Of a DNA stretch of 64,000 bases, positions 29,631 to 37,413 are shown one piece after another (positions within the stretch are counted from its first letter, which is position 1; every line of letters starts with the position of its first letter). The translations under genes were made by a program, and so were the position numbers. The notes under the pieces were generated by a model. It made no database searches and was not told the DNA's origin. It saw only the letters and a list, made by a program, of their open reading frames with translations. Where the stretch lies: assembly GCF_024642085.1 (NCBI RefSeq), contig NZ_JAHEBV010000013.1, forward strand, positions 1-64,000. Reading direction: 5' to 3'. The DNA is from Novosphingobium sp. GTDB taxonomy: Bacteria; Pseudomonadota; Alphaproteobacteria; Sphingomonadales; Sphingomonadaceae.

Positions 29631-30578
29631 TCAGCGTTTCTCGTAGCGCTTGAGCTTGGCGCTAAGCGTGTTGGTTCCGATCCGGGTGACTTCGCCTGAC
29701 CAGTCGGCAACGAACACGCTGGGCCAGGTCACCGCCGGGGACATGCGGGCATCGTTGGCTTCGATCACCAGACCCGAACTGTCGTGCTGGCGCCCTTCGG
29801 GTGCGACAGTGATGAAGGCCGAATGGTTTTCCTTGTCCGCGCCCTGGACAAACCAGTTGCCGGCAATCCGGCCCGATGCGCCGCCGGGCAGGTCGATCAT
29901 GTAATTGGTGCCTTTGCCGGCGCTGTCATCGAAACTGCAATTGCGCACGTCGATCCTGCCTGCCCGGCTTTTCAGGTAATGGCCGCCGTGCCCTGCTTCA
30001 AAGCGGCTTCGCGTGACGCGGACAAGGCCGTAATTGCCGGTATAGACCGCATGGGCGCAGCCGCCCGGTCCCTCGCAGGTGCCGAGCCGGGTGAACGTTG
30101 ACTTGTCGATGCTGAGTGTTGCCGATTGATCATCGCCGGTCAGGATGCCCTGTTGGCTGTCGCGGAACCAGGACTGGCTGACCGTAAGCGCGCCCTTTTC
30201 AAGCCGAATGCCGGCACCATTGAAATCGGACACTTTGATATTGGCGAAAACCAGCCCTTCGACCCGGGCGCTGCGGCCGCGCAGCACCAGTGCCGCCTTG
30301 CCCTCGCAGGCCGTCCCGTCGAACACCGCCTGGCCATTTACCGCGGCGACAAAGGCGATCTCGCCCGCGGTCTGCACCGCGCAATCGGCGTGGCGACCGC
30401 TGGCGACACGGATCGTGCCGGTGCCCTCGCCGATCGCGTTGACCGCGTCCTGCAAACGCGAAAAGCCCTGTCCGGTCTCGGCCAGCACATAGGGCGCGCC
30501 TTGCTGGGCCTGCGACATGGCGGGAAGGGCGATAGCCAGTGCCAGCGTGGCGGCGGAAAGGGTGATGGGTTTCAGCAT
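29631..30578 (-). CDS. Secreted right-handed parallel beta-helix protein
   Basis: A 315-residue protein with a clear signal peptide (about residues 1-24, ending MSQAQQ). It is followed by FSRLQDAVNAIGEGTGTIRVASGRH, the usual entry strand of pectate-lyase-type beta-helices. Repeating turns such as LVFANIKVSDFNGAGIRLEKG, LTVSQSWFRDSQQGILTG and VRVTRSRFEAGHGGHYLKS show about 22-residue coils. No pectate-lyase catalytic Arg/Asp set is evident, so it may be a polysaccharide-binding or modifying protein in the periplasm. It is at the end of a minus-strand run, 74 bases after the SPFH cassette. Confidence 0.85.
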   Translation of the reverse strand: MLKPITLSAATLALAIALPAMSQAQQGAPYVLAETGQGFSRLQDAVNAIGEGTGTIRVASGRHADCAVQTAGEIAFVAAVNGQAVFDGTACEGKAALVLRGRSARVEGLVFANIKVSDFNGAGIRLEKGALTVSQSWFRDSQQGILTGDDQSATLSIDKSTFTRLGTCEGPGGCAHAVYTGNYGLVRVTRSRFEAGHGGHYLKSRAGRIDVRNCSFDDSAGKGTNYMIDLPGGASGRIAGNWFVQGADKENHSAFITVAPEGRQHDSSGLVIEANDARMSPAVTWPSVFVADWSGEVTRIGTNTLSAKLKRYEKR

Positions 30579-30652
30579 GACCGCAGACTACCATCGGCAT
30601 GTAGATAAAGGGTAAAGCCAGTTGGGCGGTGTCCCGGCTGGGGACAGGTGGC

Positions 30653-30907
30653 TTATTCCCGATCGCCCCAGCGCCATTTCCAGCCGCCGCGCGTCTTGGC
30701 GATCATCAGCGGTAGCGGGACCATGATGATCACCAGCAGCGCGGCAACCTGCGCCGTCTCGTTGCCATCAAGAAACCATACCGCGCTTCCCGCCAGCACT
30801 ATCTGCGTTATCAACATCAGCCAGCCTTGCCAGGCAATCGGCATCCCCGCCCCAAAGCCATAGCGATGCGGGGCAAACCAGGCATTGTCGTAGCGGCGGT
30901 CATCCAT
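30653..30907 (-). CDS. Small two-helix membrane protein of the SPFH cassette
   Basis: An 84-residue protein with a polar N-terminus (MDDRRYDNAWFAPHRYGFG), two hydrophobic helices (about residues 21-45, IAWQGWLMLITQIVLAGSAVWF, and about 48-67, AALLVIIMVPLPLMIAKT), and a Trp/Arg-rich end GGWKWRWGDRE. I do not recognise a named family. Its ATG overlaps the end of the upstream Arc-like gene by eight bases, so the two are translationally coupled. With the SPFH protein it probably works at the inner membrane. Confidence 0.75.
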   Translation of the reverse strand: MDDRRYDNAWFAPHRYGFGAGMPIAWQGWLMLITQIVLAGSAVWFLDGNETAQVAALLVIIMVPLPLMIAKTRGGWKWRWGDRE

Positions 30908-31109
30908 CGGACGTCTCCTTGGGCGGGCGCCCGCGCCGCACAGGTTCGGGCAGGGCCACCTTGGTGCCGCGCCGGGCCAGCGCTTCGCGCAGCAGCACCT
31001 CGATCTGAATGTTGACCGAGCGCAAGTCCCCCGCTGCCGAACGTTCCAGCGCCGCATAGAGCGCAGGATCGAGCCGGAGCGGGAAAGCCTTGCGGATCTG
31101 CGGGGGCAC
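30900..31109 (-). CDS. Arc-like ribbon-helix-helix DNA-binding protein
   Basis: A 69-residue protein. PQIRKAFPLRLDPALYAALERSA carries the ribbon (residues about 5-13) and helix A, then DLRSVNIQIEVLLREALARRG supplies helix B of the ribbon-helix-helix fold. The basic ending VRRGRPPKETSDG contains an AT-hook-like RGRPP. Such small dimers bind inverted or direct repeats in their own promoter. It sits between the SPFH gene and a small membrane protein in one tight operon, whose promoter contains an AT-rich palindrome that is the obvious candidate operator. Confidence 0.85.
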   Translation of the reverse strand: MPPQIRKAFPLRLDPALYAALERSAAGDLRSVNIQIEVLLREALARRGTKVALPEPVRRGRPPKETSDG

Positions 31110-31118
31110 GGGTCTGGC

Positions 31119-32030
31119 TTACTGGTAAAGTGAGCCGGTGTTGACCACGGGCTGTGTATCACGTTCACCGCACAGCACGACCATCAGGTTGCTGACCATC
31201 GCAGCCTTACGCTCGTCATCCAGGTGGACGACGCCCTTTTCGGACAGCATCGCCAGCGCCATCTCGACCATGCCGACCGCGCCTTCGACCAGGGTCTTGC
31301 GCGCGGCGACCACCGCCTCGGCCTGCTGGCGGCGGAGCATCGCCCCGGCGATTTCCTGCGCGTAGGCCAGATGGGTAAAGCCGCATTCGTCAACCGTAAT
31401 CCCGGCCATCGTCAGCCGCGCGATCAGTTCCTTGCGCAGTTCCACCCCGACCTCGTCGTGATTGCCGCGAAGGGTCACTTCGGAGTGGGTGAAATCGTCA
31501 TAGGGATAGCGCGAGCCGATGGTCCGCACCGCGGCTTCGATCTGGACCATGACGAAGGCCTTGTAATCATCGACGTCGTAAAGCGCCTGGGCCGTATCAG
31601 TTACCCGCCACACCACCTGAGCCGCCATCTCGATCGGGTTGCCGCGCAGATCGTTGACCTTGATCTTGTCGGAAACCAGGTTGTTGGCGCGGACAGAGAT
31701 CTTGGTCTTGCCCATCCAGGGCCAGACCCAGCGCAAACCGGTGCTGCGATCGGTGCCGCTGTACGATCCAAACAGTGTAATTGCGGCGGCCTGGTTGGGC
31801 TGGATCATATAGAACCCGCTGGCGAGGATGATCAGGGCCAGAACGCTGAGCCCGGTCGACACCAGGAAGCCAAATACCGCGCTATCATCCGGGTTGCTGC
31901 CGGCAAAGGCTATGATCCGCCAGATGGTCAGGCCCAGCAGCGCCAGGAAGGCGACGAAGATGAGGTAACCGCTGGTGCTCCACGCTCGCCGTTCCAGGCT
32001 AGCGGTCATCGGTGCATGCGAATCGGTCAT
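31119..32030 (-). CDS. SPFH/Band 7 domain membrane protein
   Basis: A 303-residue stomatin/flotillin-type protein. It has a short polar N-terminus, two hydrophobic helices (about residues 20-46 and 52-75, [21 protein letters not shown]), and the SPFH domain from [24 protein letters not shown] to about residue 200 ([15 protein letters not shown]). A helical stretch [27 protein letters not shown] follows. Such proteins form membrane rings or microdomains and often chaperone a partner membrane protein or protease. It heads a three-gene operon with an Arc-like repressor and a small membrane protein, behind its own promoter. Confidence 0.93.
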   Translation of the reverse strand: MTDSHAPMTASLERRAWSTSGYLIFVAFLALLGLTIWRIIAFAGSNPDDSAVFGFLVSTGLSVLALIILASGFYMIQPNQAAAITLFGSYSGTDRSTGLRWVWPWMGKTKISVRANNLVSDKIKVNDLRGNPIEMAAQVVWRVTDTAQALYDVDDYKAFVMVQIEAAVRTIGSRYPYDDFTHSEVTLRGNHDEVGVELRKELIARLTMAGITVDECGFTHLAYAQEIAGAMLRRQQAEAVVAARKTLVEGAVGMVEMALAMLSEKGVVHLDDERKAAMVSNLMVVLCGERDTQPVVNTGSLYQ

Positions 32031-32047
32031 CGAAGTTCCCCTTAAAT

Positions 32048-32085
32048 TGATATCATATTAATATCAGCTTAGCGGGCCTTGTCAA
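32048..32085 (-). promoter_or_regulatory. SPFH operon promoter with overlapping palindromic operator
   Basis: Read on the minus strand, TTGACA (32080-32085), a 16-base spacer and TATTAA (32058-32063) form a convincing sigma-70 promoter. The -10 is covered by the inverted repeat TGATAT-N7-ATATCA (32048-32066), unusually AT-rich against its surroundings. Transcription would begin around 32050, giving a very short leader with RBS AAGGGGAA. Repression by the Arc-like protein encoded in the operon is the natural inference. Confidence 0.7.
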
Positions 32086-32151
32086 AAGTTCTTGAAACAC
32101 GCCGGTTTCGTTCCCATTATAAGATCCGCGGGACCGGGCCCCTCTGGCGCG

Positions 32152-32220
32152 GCATTTGCCCAATTGGGAAATGCTTGCGTGATGTCGGACCGCATCGGAT
32201 GTTGCCGATGCCGTGGTCCG
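32152..32220. other. Two consecutive hairpins in the SPFH-ydcH gap
   Basis: In the 276-base gap between the SPFH promoter and ydcH, GCATTT-g-CCC-AATT-GGG-AAATGC (32152-32174) forms one near-perfect hairpin. Eleven bases on, CGGACC-GCATCGG pairs with CCGATGC-CGT-GGTCCG (32186-32220). Neither is followed by a T-run. No ORF is seen. They may be part of a ydcH leader or a small RNA; the first resembles a protein-binding palindrome. Confidence 0.4.
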
Positions 32221-32306
32221 GGTTCTTGTCCCCCTCCTTAAGCATCTGCGGCCTGGCTCGGCACATCCGATCGTACAAAAACTAAGTGCGAAAGGGATTT
32301 TGTCTG

Positions 32307-32486
32307 ATGTCTGATCGATTATTCCGCCTGATGGAGCGCCATCAGCAGCTTGATGATGCGCTGCACCGCTTGCAGACACTGCGCTGGGCCGATCCGCTGG
32401 AAATTGCCCGGCTAAAAAAACTCAAGCTGGCGATCAAGGATCGGCTGGCGCGCTTCACCATGCAATCCACGCGCGTTCGCGCCTGA
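32307..32486 (+). CDS. YdcH family (DUF465) small protein
   Basis: A 59-residue, highly charged helical protein. RLMERHQQLDDALHRLQTL followed by DPLEIARLKKLKLAIKDRLARF is the DUF465 pattern, a predicted antiparallel coiled-coil. The role of the family is not established. The ATG at 32307 is preferred to an upstream start seven codons earlier because MSDRLFRLMERH is the typical beginning, although the AAAGGG upstream could serve either. It precedes terC by 61 bases. Confidence 0.85.
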   Translation: MSDRLFRLMERHQQLDDALHRLQTLRWADPLEIARLKKLKLAIKDRLARFTMQSTRVRA

Positions 32487-32488
32487 CC

Positions 32489-32526
32489 GGGAACCCGGCG
32501 CTCTTTCAAAGGGGTAGCCGGGTCCC
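32489..32526 (+). terminator. Hairpin between ydcH and terC, possible attenuator
   Basis: GGGAACCCGGC (32489-32499) pairs with GCCGGGTCCC (32517-32526) with a one-base bulge and a 17-base loop. ACCTGTTTTA follows, a weak T-run, so it may reduce readthrough into terC. Confidence 0.4.
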
Positions 32527-32547
32527 ACCTGTTTTAGGGGCAATCGT

Positions 32548-33558
32548 ATGGAAATCCTGTTTGCCGACTGGCTCGGCACTCCGGTTTGGTTCTGGCTCTC
32601 ATTCGCCGGCATAGTGCTGACGCTGACTGCCTTCGATCTTGGCGTTCTCCATAAGGAAGACCGCGAGATGGGCATCACTGAATCGCTGAAATTGACCGCG
32701 TTTTATATCAGCGTCGCGCTGGCCTTCGGCGCCTGGGTATGGGTAGCCAAGGGCGCCGACCTGGGTATGAAATACTATACCGGCTTCTTCATTGAAAAGG
32801 CGCTGTCGATCGACAACGTCTTCGTGATCAGCCTGATCTTCACTTTTTTCGCCATCCAGCCAAAGTATCAGTACCGCGCCTTGCTGTGGGGCATCCTGGC
32901 CGTGATCGTGCTGCGCGGGGCGATGATCGCGGCGGGCGCTGCGCTGGTCGAGCAGGCCTACTGGGTGCTCTACATATTTGCCGCCTTCCTGGTATTCACC
33001 GGGATCAAGATGTTCTTCGCCGGGGACCACGCTCCCGATATCGCCAAGAACCCGGTCGTGCGCTGGATCAGCGCGCATATGCGCGTGACCAAGGGTCTGC
33101 ACGACCAGCACTTCTTTGTGAAGGTTCCCGACGACAAGACCGGCAAGCTGGTGACGGCGGCAACCCCGCTGTTCCTGGCGCTGGTAGTGATCAACCTGGC
33201 CGATCTGGTCTTCGCGGTGGACAGTGTGCCTGCAATCTTCGCGATCACCACGGACACATTCATCGTCTATACCAGCAACATCATGGCGATCCTGGGCCTG
33301 CGTGCGCTGTACTTCGCGCTCTCGGCGATGATCCACCGGTTCTATTATCTGAAGTATGCGCTGGCCGCGGTGCTGGTGTTCATCGGCAGCAAGATCTTCG
33401 TTTCCGACTTCGTGCTGGGCGGGGCCAAGTTCCCGCCGGTGCTGAGCTTGGGCGTGACCTTTGCCCTGATCGCCAGCGGGGTTGGCTATTCACTGTGGAA
33501 GACCCGCCACGGCGAGGACGCCGCGCCGCAACTGCCGCACGACGCCATCCGGCCCTAA
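32548..33558 (+). CDS. TerC family integral membrane protein
   Basis: A 336-residue protein with about nine membrane helices. TerC hallmarks are an early acidic helix FAGIVLTLTAFDLGVLHKED, the block FFIEKALSIDNVFVISLIF (about residues 82-100) and ALVVINLADLVFAVDSVPAIF (about 210-231), each with Asp residues in membrane segments that may bind a metal ion. Members are linked to tellurite resistance or to manganese export, often supporting metalation of secreted proteins. The last four bases overlap the convergent recQ end. No manganese riboswitch is evident upstream. Confidence 0.94.
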   Translation: MEILFADWLGTPVWFWLSFAGIVLTLTAFDLGVLHKEDREMGITESLKLTAFYISVALAFGAWVWVAKGADLGMKYYTGFFIEKALSIDNVFVISLIFTFFAIQPKYQYRALLWGILAVIVLRGAMIAAGAALVEQAYWVLYIFAAFLVFTGIKMFFAGDHAPDIAKNPVVRWISAHMRVTKGLHDQHFFVKVPDDKTGKLVTAATPLFLALVVINLADLVFAVDSVPAIFAITTDTFIVYTSNIMAILGLRALYFALSAMIHRFYYLKYALAAVLVFIGSKIFVSDFVLGGAKFPPVLSLGVTFALIASGVGYSLWKTRHGEDAAPQLPHDAIRP

Positions 33559-35339
33559 AACTGTCGGAGTACGGCGAGGAACGCCTCGCCAAAGGCTTCC
33601 AGCTTGCGCGCGCCGACCCCACCAACCTCACCCAGCGCGGTCAGGCTGGCAGGGCGGCGCGCGGCCATTTCGCGCAAAGTGGCGTCGTGGAAAATGACGT
33701 AGGGCGGAACGCCGCCTTTGGCTGCCAGATCGCGGCGCAGCGCGCGCAGCGCATCAAACAGCGGATCGCCAACCGGGTTGATCGTATCGCTGCGGCTGCG
33801 CCGGCTGCCTTTGCCGCCGCGTTCGCGCCTTGGGGCCAGCGCAATGCGCACGTCCGCTTCGCCTTTCAGCATAGCGCGGGCATCCCCGCCCAGTGCCAAC
33901 CCGCCATGCTCGGTCGGGACCAGCACCCCGCGCGTTTGCAAGGCACGGACGAGCGGGCGGAGCAGCGGGGCTTCGTCCGAAGGCACGATGCCGAATACGC
34001 TGAGCTGGTCATGCCCGCGTTGGGTCACGCGCTCGTCCGCCACGCCGGTCAGCACTTTCTCGACGTGACCGAAACCAAAGCTTTGCCCGGTTCGGTAGAC
34101 GGCTGACAGCACCTTGCGCGCCAGTTCGCTGGCATCAATCACGCCGGGCGCATCCAGGCAGTTGTCGCAGTTGCCGCAGACTGGCGGTGGGTCTTCGCCG
34201 AAATGTCGCAGCAGCACGGCGCGGCGGCATTCACCGGTTTCGACCAGCGCCGCGAGAGCATCTAGCCGGGCGCGTTCCCCGGCCTGGCGGTGGGCCTCGA
34301 CCTCGCCCAGGCGCAGGCGGGCGCGGGCAAAGTCCTCGGACCCCCACAGCATCAGCGCCAGCGCCGGATCGCCGTCACGCCCGGCGCGGCCGGTTTCCTG
34401 GTAATAGCCTTCGATCGATTTGGGGATGCCAGCGTGGGCGACAAAGCGCACGTCGGGTTTATCGATCCCCATGCCGAAGGCGACGGTCGCAACCATCACC
34501 ATGTCTTCCGAGGCGACGAAGGCGGACTGGTTGGCTGCGCGCACCGCAGGATCAAGCCCGGCATGATAGGGCAGCACGCGCCGTCCGGAATGAGCCGAGA
34601 GTTTTTCAGCCAGCTCCTCTACCTTCTTGCGCGTCGGCGCATAGATGATCCCCGGGCCGGGCTGCTCTGCCAGCAGAGCGCGCAGCTGCTGCACGCCGCC
34701 TTCACGCGGGCGGATGGCATAGCGGATATTGGGCCGATCAAACCCGGCGATGATCAGGCCGTCCTCGGCAATGCCCAACTGGGTCAGGATATCGCTGCGG
34801 GTATGTGCGTCGGCTGTCGCTGTCAGAGCGAGCCGCGGGACGACAGGAAAGGCATCCATTAGGGGCCGCAGCAGACGATAGTCGGGGCGGAAATCGTGGC
34901 CCCACTCGGACACGCAGTGCGCTTCGTCGATGGCAAACAGGCTGACCTGCGCCCGGCTCAGCAGCTCGCGGAAATGCGGCTGGCTGGCGCGTTCGGGGGC
35001 TACGTACAACAGATCGAGCTGGCCACCGCGGAAGGCATCGACCGCACGCTCGCGGTAGTCCTCGCTGTCGGCGCTGGTCAGGCTGGCGGCGCGGATGCCA
35101 TTGGCTTCGGCGCTGCGCAGCTGGTCATGCATCAGCGCGATCAGCGGCGATATGACCACGCAGGTGCCGTCCATGACGACGGCGGGCAGCTGATAGGTCA
35201 GGCTCTTGCCCGCGCCGGTCGGCATCACCGCCAGGGTCGACTGCCCGGCCAGGACGCGCGCCACTACCCGGTCCTGCACCCCGCGAAAGGCGCTAAACCC
35301 GAAGGTGGCGTGAAGCTGGTCGAGAAGGCGTGGCGGCAC
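33555..35339 (-). CDS. recQ: ATP-dependent DNA helicase RecQ
   Basis: A 594-residue 3'-5' helicase for recombination and replication repair. Motifs in order: FGFSAFRGVQDRVVARVLAG with the family's Gln, Walker A MPTGAGKSLTYQLPA, DEAH box FAIDEAHCVSEWGHDFRPDY, motif VI YYQETGRAGRDGDPALALM, and the RecQ-Ct zinc cysteines in CRRAVLLRHFGE then CGNCDNC (about residues 377-400). A winged-helix region and a C-terminal HRDC domain (about 520-594, [15 protein letters not shown] to VGARKLEAFGEAF) complete the protein. The length is full. It lies 17 bases after the serine hydrolase gene. Confidence 0.97.
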   Translation of the reverse strand: MPPRLLDQLHATFGFSAFRGVQDRVVARVLAGQSTLAVMPTGAGKSLTYQLPAVVMDGTCVVISPLIALMHDQLRSAEANGIRAASLTSADSEDYRERAVDAFRGGQLDLLYVAPERASQPHFRELLSRAQVSLFAIDEAHCVSEWGHDFRPDYRLLRPLMDAFPVVPRLALTATADAHTRSDILTQLGIAEDGLIIAGFDRPNIRYAIRPREGGVQQLRALLAEQPGPGIIYAPTRKKVEELAEKLSAHSGRRVLPYHAGLDPAVRAANQSAFVASEDMVMVATVAFGMGIDKPDVRFVAHAGIPKSIEGYYQETGRAGRDGDPALALMLWGSEDFARARLRLGEVEAHRQAGERARLDALAALVETGECRRAVLLRHFGEDPPPVCGNCDNCLDAPGVIDASELARKVLSAVYRTGQSFGFGHVEKVLTGVADERVTQRGHDQLSVFGIVPSDEAPLLRPLVRALQTRGVLVPTEHGGLALGGDARAMLKGEADVRIALAPRRERGGKGSRRSRSDTINPVGDPLFDALRALRRDLAAKGGVPPYVIFHDATLREMAARRPASLTALGEVGGVGARKLEAFGEAFLAVLRQF

Positions 35340-35356
35340 CCAGTGCGCCTAGCCGC

Positions 35357-36565
35357 TCAGTCCGGTTTGTAAAAGGCGCTCCGGCCGGTTCTCTCCACAA
35401 CCACCTCTTCGGCCGCGGTAAAGGCACTGCGCCCGGTGGGTGCGTCATTGGCGACTCCCGTGGTGAAATAAGCGATCCCCTTGCCGCTGGCCGGATCAAG
35501 CCACAGCCCGCTTTTGAGGCCATATGCATCGCCGGCGTGGCCAATCCGGGTGCGGGCATCGCCAAACAGGTCATCGCGGCAACCCTTTTGGTCGCTGCCG
35601 ATGGTTTGCACCGCGAGGCCATATGCGCAAAAGAAACCGTCAGGCTCGCCGTTTTCGCCAAGGCCGTTGTGGCCGTTGAAGCGCCATATTGGGCGGATCA
35701 GGCGGGCATAGCTTTGCTGCGAAAGGAATCCGGTTCCGCGCCGTGCGAGCATTTGACCGATCTTGGACAGATCGCGCATCGAAATCCGCAAGCCGCCCTG
35801 CGGGCTGAACAGCGCGCCGTTGCTGCCCGGCGTATAGCGCCACAGATCGCAGCCGCCGTCCGCGTCAGTGACGACCGGGCACGCTGGAAAGGTGCCGTGC
35901 AAGTCATCGCGCGCGACATCGCCATTGGCGCGGTAGAGCACCACTGCGCGCGCCGCCGCGCTGGCCGAACAGCCCGCACCCCAGTTGAAGCAGGCATCGA
36001 GCTTGAGCGGGGCAAGCACCAGGTCGCGCATTGCCACGTCGAAGCGCTGGCGAGTGACCTGTTCGATGATGGTGGCGACGACGGGGAAGTTGAGATTGGT
36101 ATAGTGGAACCAGCCTGATCCGGGCGCGTGGGACTGGTCCCACACCCGCGGATCGCCGAGGCGCTGCTGCAGCGTCGCTCCCAGCGGGATGAGGTACAGG
36201 TCATCGCCGTCGATCAGGCCCGACTGGTGCGACAGTAGCATGGCCAGCGTAATCGGCCGGTCAGGAAATGCCGGATGACGAAGCGTCCAGCCCAGATAGT
36301 CCGAAACATCACGGTCCAGGTCGACTTGCCCCTGGTCGACCAGCCGCATTACGCCGAGCGCCGTTACCAGCTTGGAAATACTTGCAATGCGCACCGGATC
36401 ATCGGGACCCACCAAGCGGTGTGTCGCGTGGTCAGCCTCTCCTTCAGCCAAAACCGGACGAATCGTAACCGTGTCGAAAACCACCGCGACAGCAGCCTGC
36501 GAACTTGCGAACGCTGGTATCGACCAGGCATAGGCTGCCAGTGTCAGCAGCGCCCGTCGGATCAT
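35357..36565 (-). CDS. Beta-lactamase-family serine hydrolase (class C-like)
   Basis: A 402-residue secreted protein with a signal peptide (about residues 1-21, ending AFASS). The serine active-site motif SISK (SxxK, about residue 62) is in VRIASISKLVTALGVMRL, the YTN triad (YxN) in WFHYTNLNFPVVATII, and HAGDAYGLKSG holds the HxG-like element. These are the beta-lactamase/transpeptidase-like esterase features. Its substrate may be a D-amino-acid peptide or an ester; a resistance role is not implied. The start overlaps the end of the upstream membrane-protein gene by four bases. Confidence 0.9.
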   Translation of the reverse strand: MIRRALLTLAAYAWSIPAFASSQAAVAVVFDTVTIRPVLAEGEADHATHRLVGPDDPVRIASISKLVTALGVMRLVDQGQVDLDRDVSDYLGWTLRHPAFPDRPITLAMLLSHQSGLIDGDDLYLIPLGATLQQRLGDPRVWDQSHAPGSGWFHYTNLNFPVVATIIEQVTRQRFDVAMRDLVLAPLKLDACFNWGAGCSASAAARAVVLYRANGDVARDDLHGTFPACPVVTDADGGCDLWRYTPGSNGALFSPQGGLRISMRDLSKIGQMLARRGTGFLSQQSYARLIRPIWRFNGHNGLGENGEPDGFFCAYGLAVQTIGSDQKGCRDDLFGDARTRIGHAGDAYGLKSGLWLDPASGKGIAYFTTGVANDAPTGRSAFTAAEEVVVERTGRSAFYKPD

Positions 36566-37359
36566 TCAAATACTTCGGTGAGGCCGTGGGTTCGCATCCC
36601 TTCCTTCACCAGCACGGATTCAAGATAGATTGAGGTGATCATGGATTTTAGCAGCATACCAGAAAGGCACGCCGCAGGAATCGAAAGAACCGTGCTCAAC
36701 AAACTTGCCTGTCCGTTGTTGCCCAACCCCAACGTGCCTGTGCCAAGCAGGGCGCCGAACAGAATAATTATCACCGCGTAATAGATCAAAAACAACACAA
36801 ACAGAACGCCGAAAATCGACAGACGGTTGCCGCGAGTCAGTTCGCGGCTGCGCCCGAAGCTATCGATAATCCCGCGCCCTTCCACGATCTGTGCGGGCAA
36901 GGCCACGCTCCACATGGACAGCAGGATTAATCCCGGCACAATTAAAAAGACCGTCCCCAGCCAGATGCCTAGCCACCACAATATGCTAAGGCCAATGACC
37001 GGAACCATCCGCGTCAGGCCGACTTGAAAGCATTGCGCCAGCGTTGTGCCGCCGCGTTCGGCTTGCTGTGCGAAGCCATGGATGCCGCCCGCATAGGACA
37101 AGCCAAAGCCGATCACGCTGATTAGTATGAACAACCAGGACCACCCGGTACTGAACAGCGCAGACAAGCGGGCAAGGTTCGCGGCGGGACTGGTAACATC
37201 CAGGTCACCCTGCGAACCGGCTGCAAGCGCCTGGGCCAGAAAGCCGGTCAGGGCCTGCACGACCACGACGACAAGGACAAACAATCCAACCGTACCGATG
37301 GTGTCGCGCACCAGTCCAAAACCGCGCGACAAGACGCGGCCAATACTGAATTGTTCCAT
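36562..37359 (-). CDS. Polytopic membrane protein, unknown function
   Basis: A 265-residue protein with about six hydrophobic segments (for example TVGLFVLVVVVVQALTGFL, WLFILISVIGFGLSYAGG, LSILWWLGIWLGTVFLIV, IFGVLFVLFLIYYAVIIILF). The block LIVPGLILLSMWSVALPAQIVEGRGIIDSFGRSRELTRGN is the pattern of a widespread group of uncharacterised membrane proteins, similar to the membrane domain of some glycerophosphodiester phosphodiesterases. It overlaps the serine hydrolase start by four bases (ATGA-type), so they are coupled, and follows metH by 54 bases. Confidence 0.8.
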   Translation of the reverse strand: MEQFSIGRVLSRGFGLVRDTIGTVGLFVLVVVVVQALTGFLAQALAAGSQGDLDVTSPAANLARLSALFSTGWSWLFILISVIGFGLSYAGGIHGFAQQAERGGTTLAQCFQVGLTRMVPVIGLSILWWLGIWLGTVFLIVPGLILLSMWSVALPAQIVEGRGIIDSFGRSRELTRGNRLSIFGVLFVLFLIYYAVIIILFGALLGTGTLGLGNNGQASLLSTVLSIPAACLSGMLLKSMITSIYLESVLVKEGMRTHGLTEVFE

Positions 37360-37413
37360 ACAGATAGCCCCCTATTACCAGAGGATTACCCGCAATCGGA
37401 GCAATTGCCAGCC

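Noticed and set aside
32487..32547. GGGGTAG before terC suggested a yybP-ykoY manganese riboswitch.
   Set aside because: The gap is only 61 bases and lacks the conserved second half of the motif; a simple hairpin explains the sequence.
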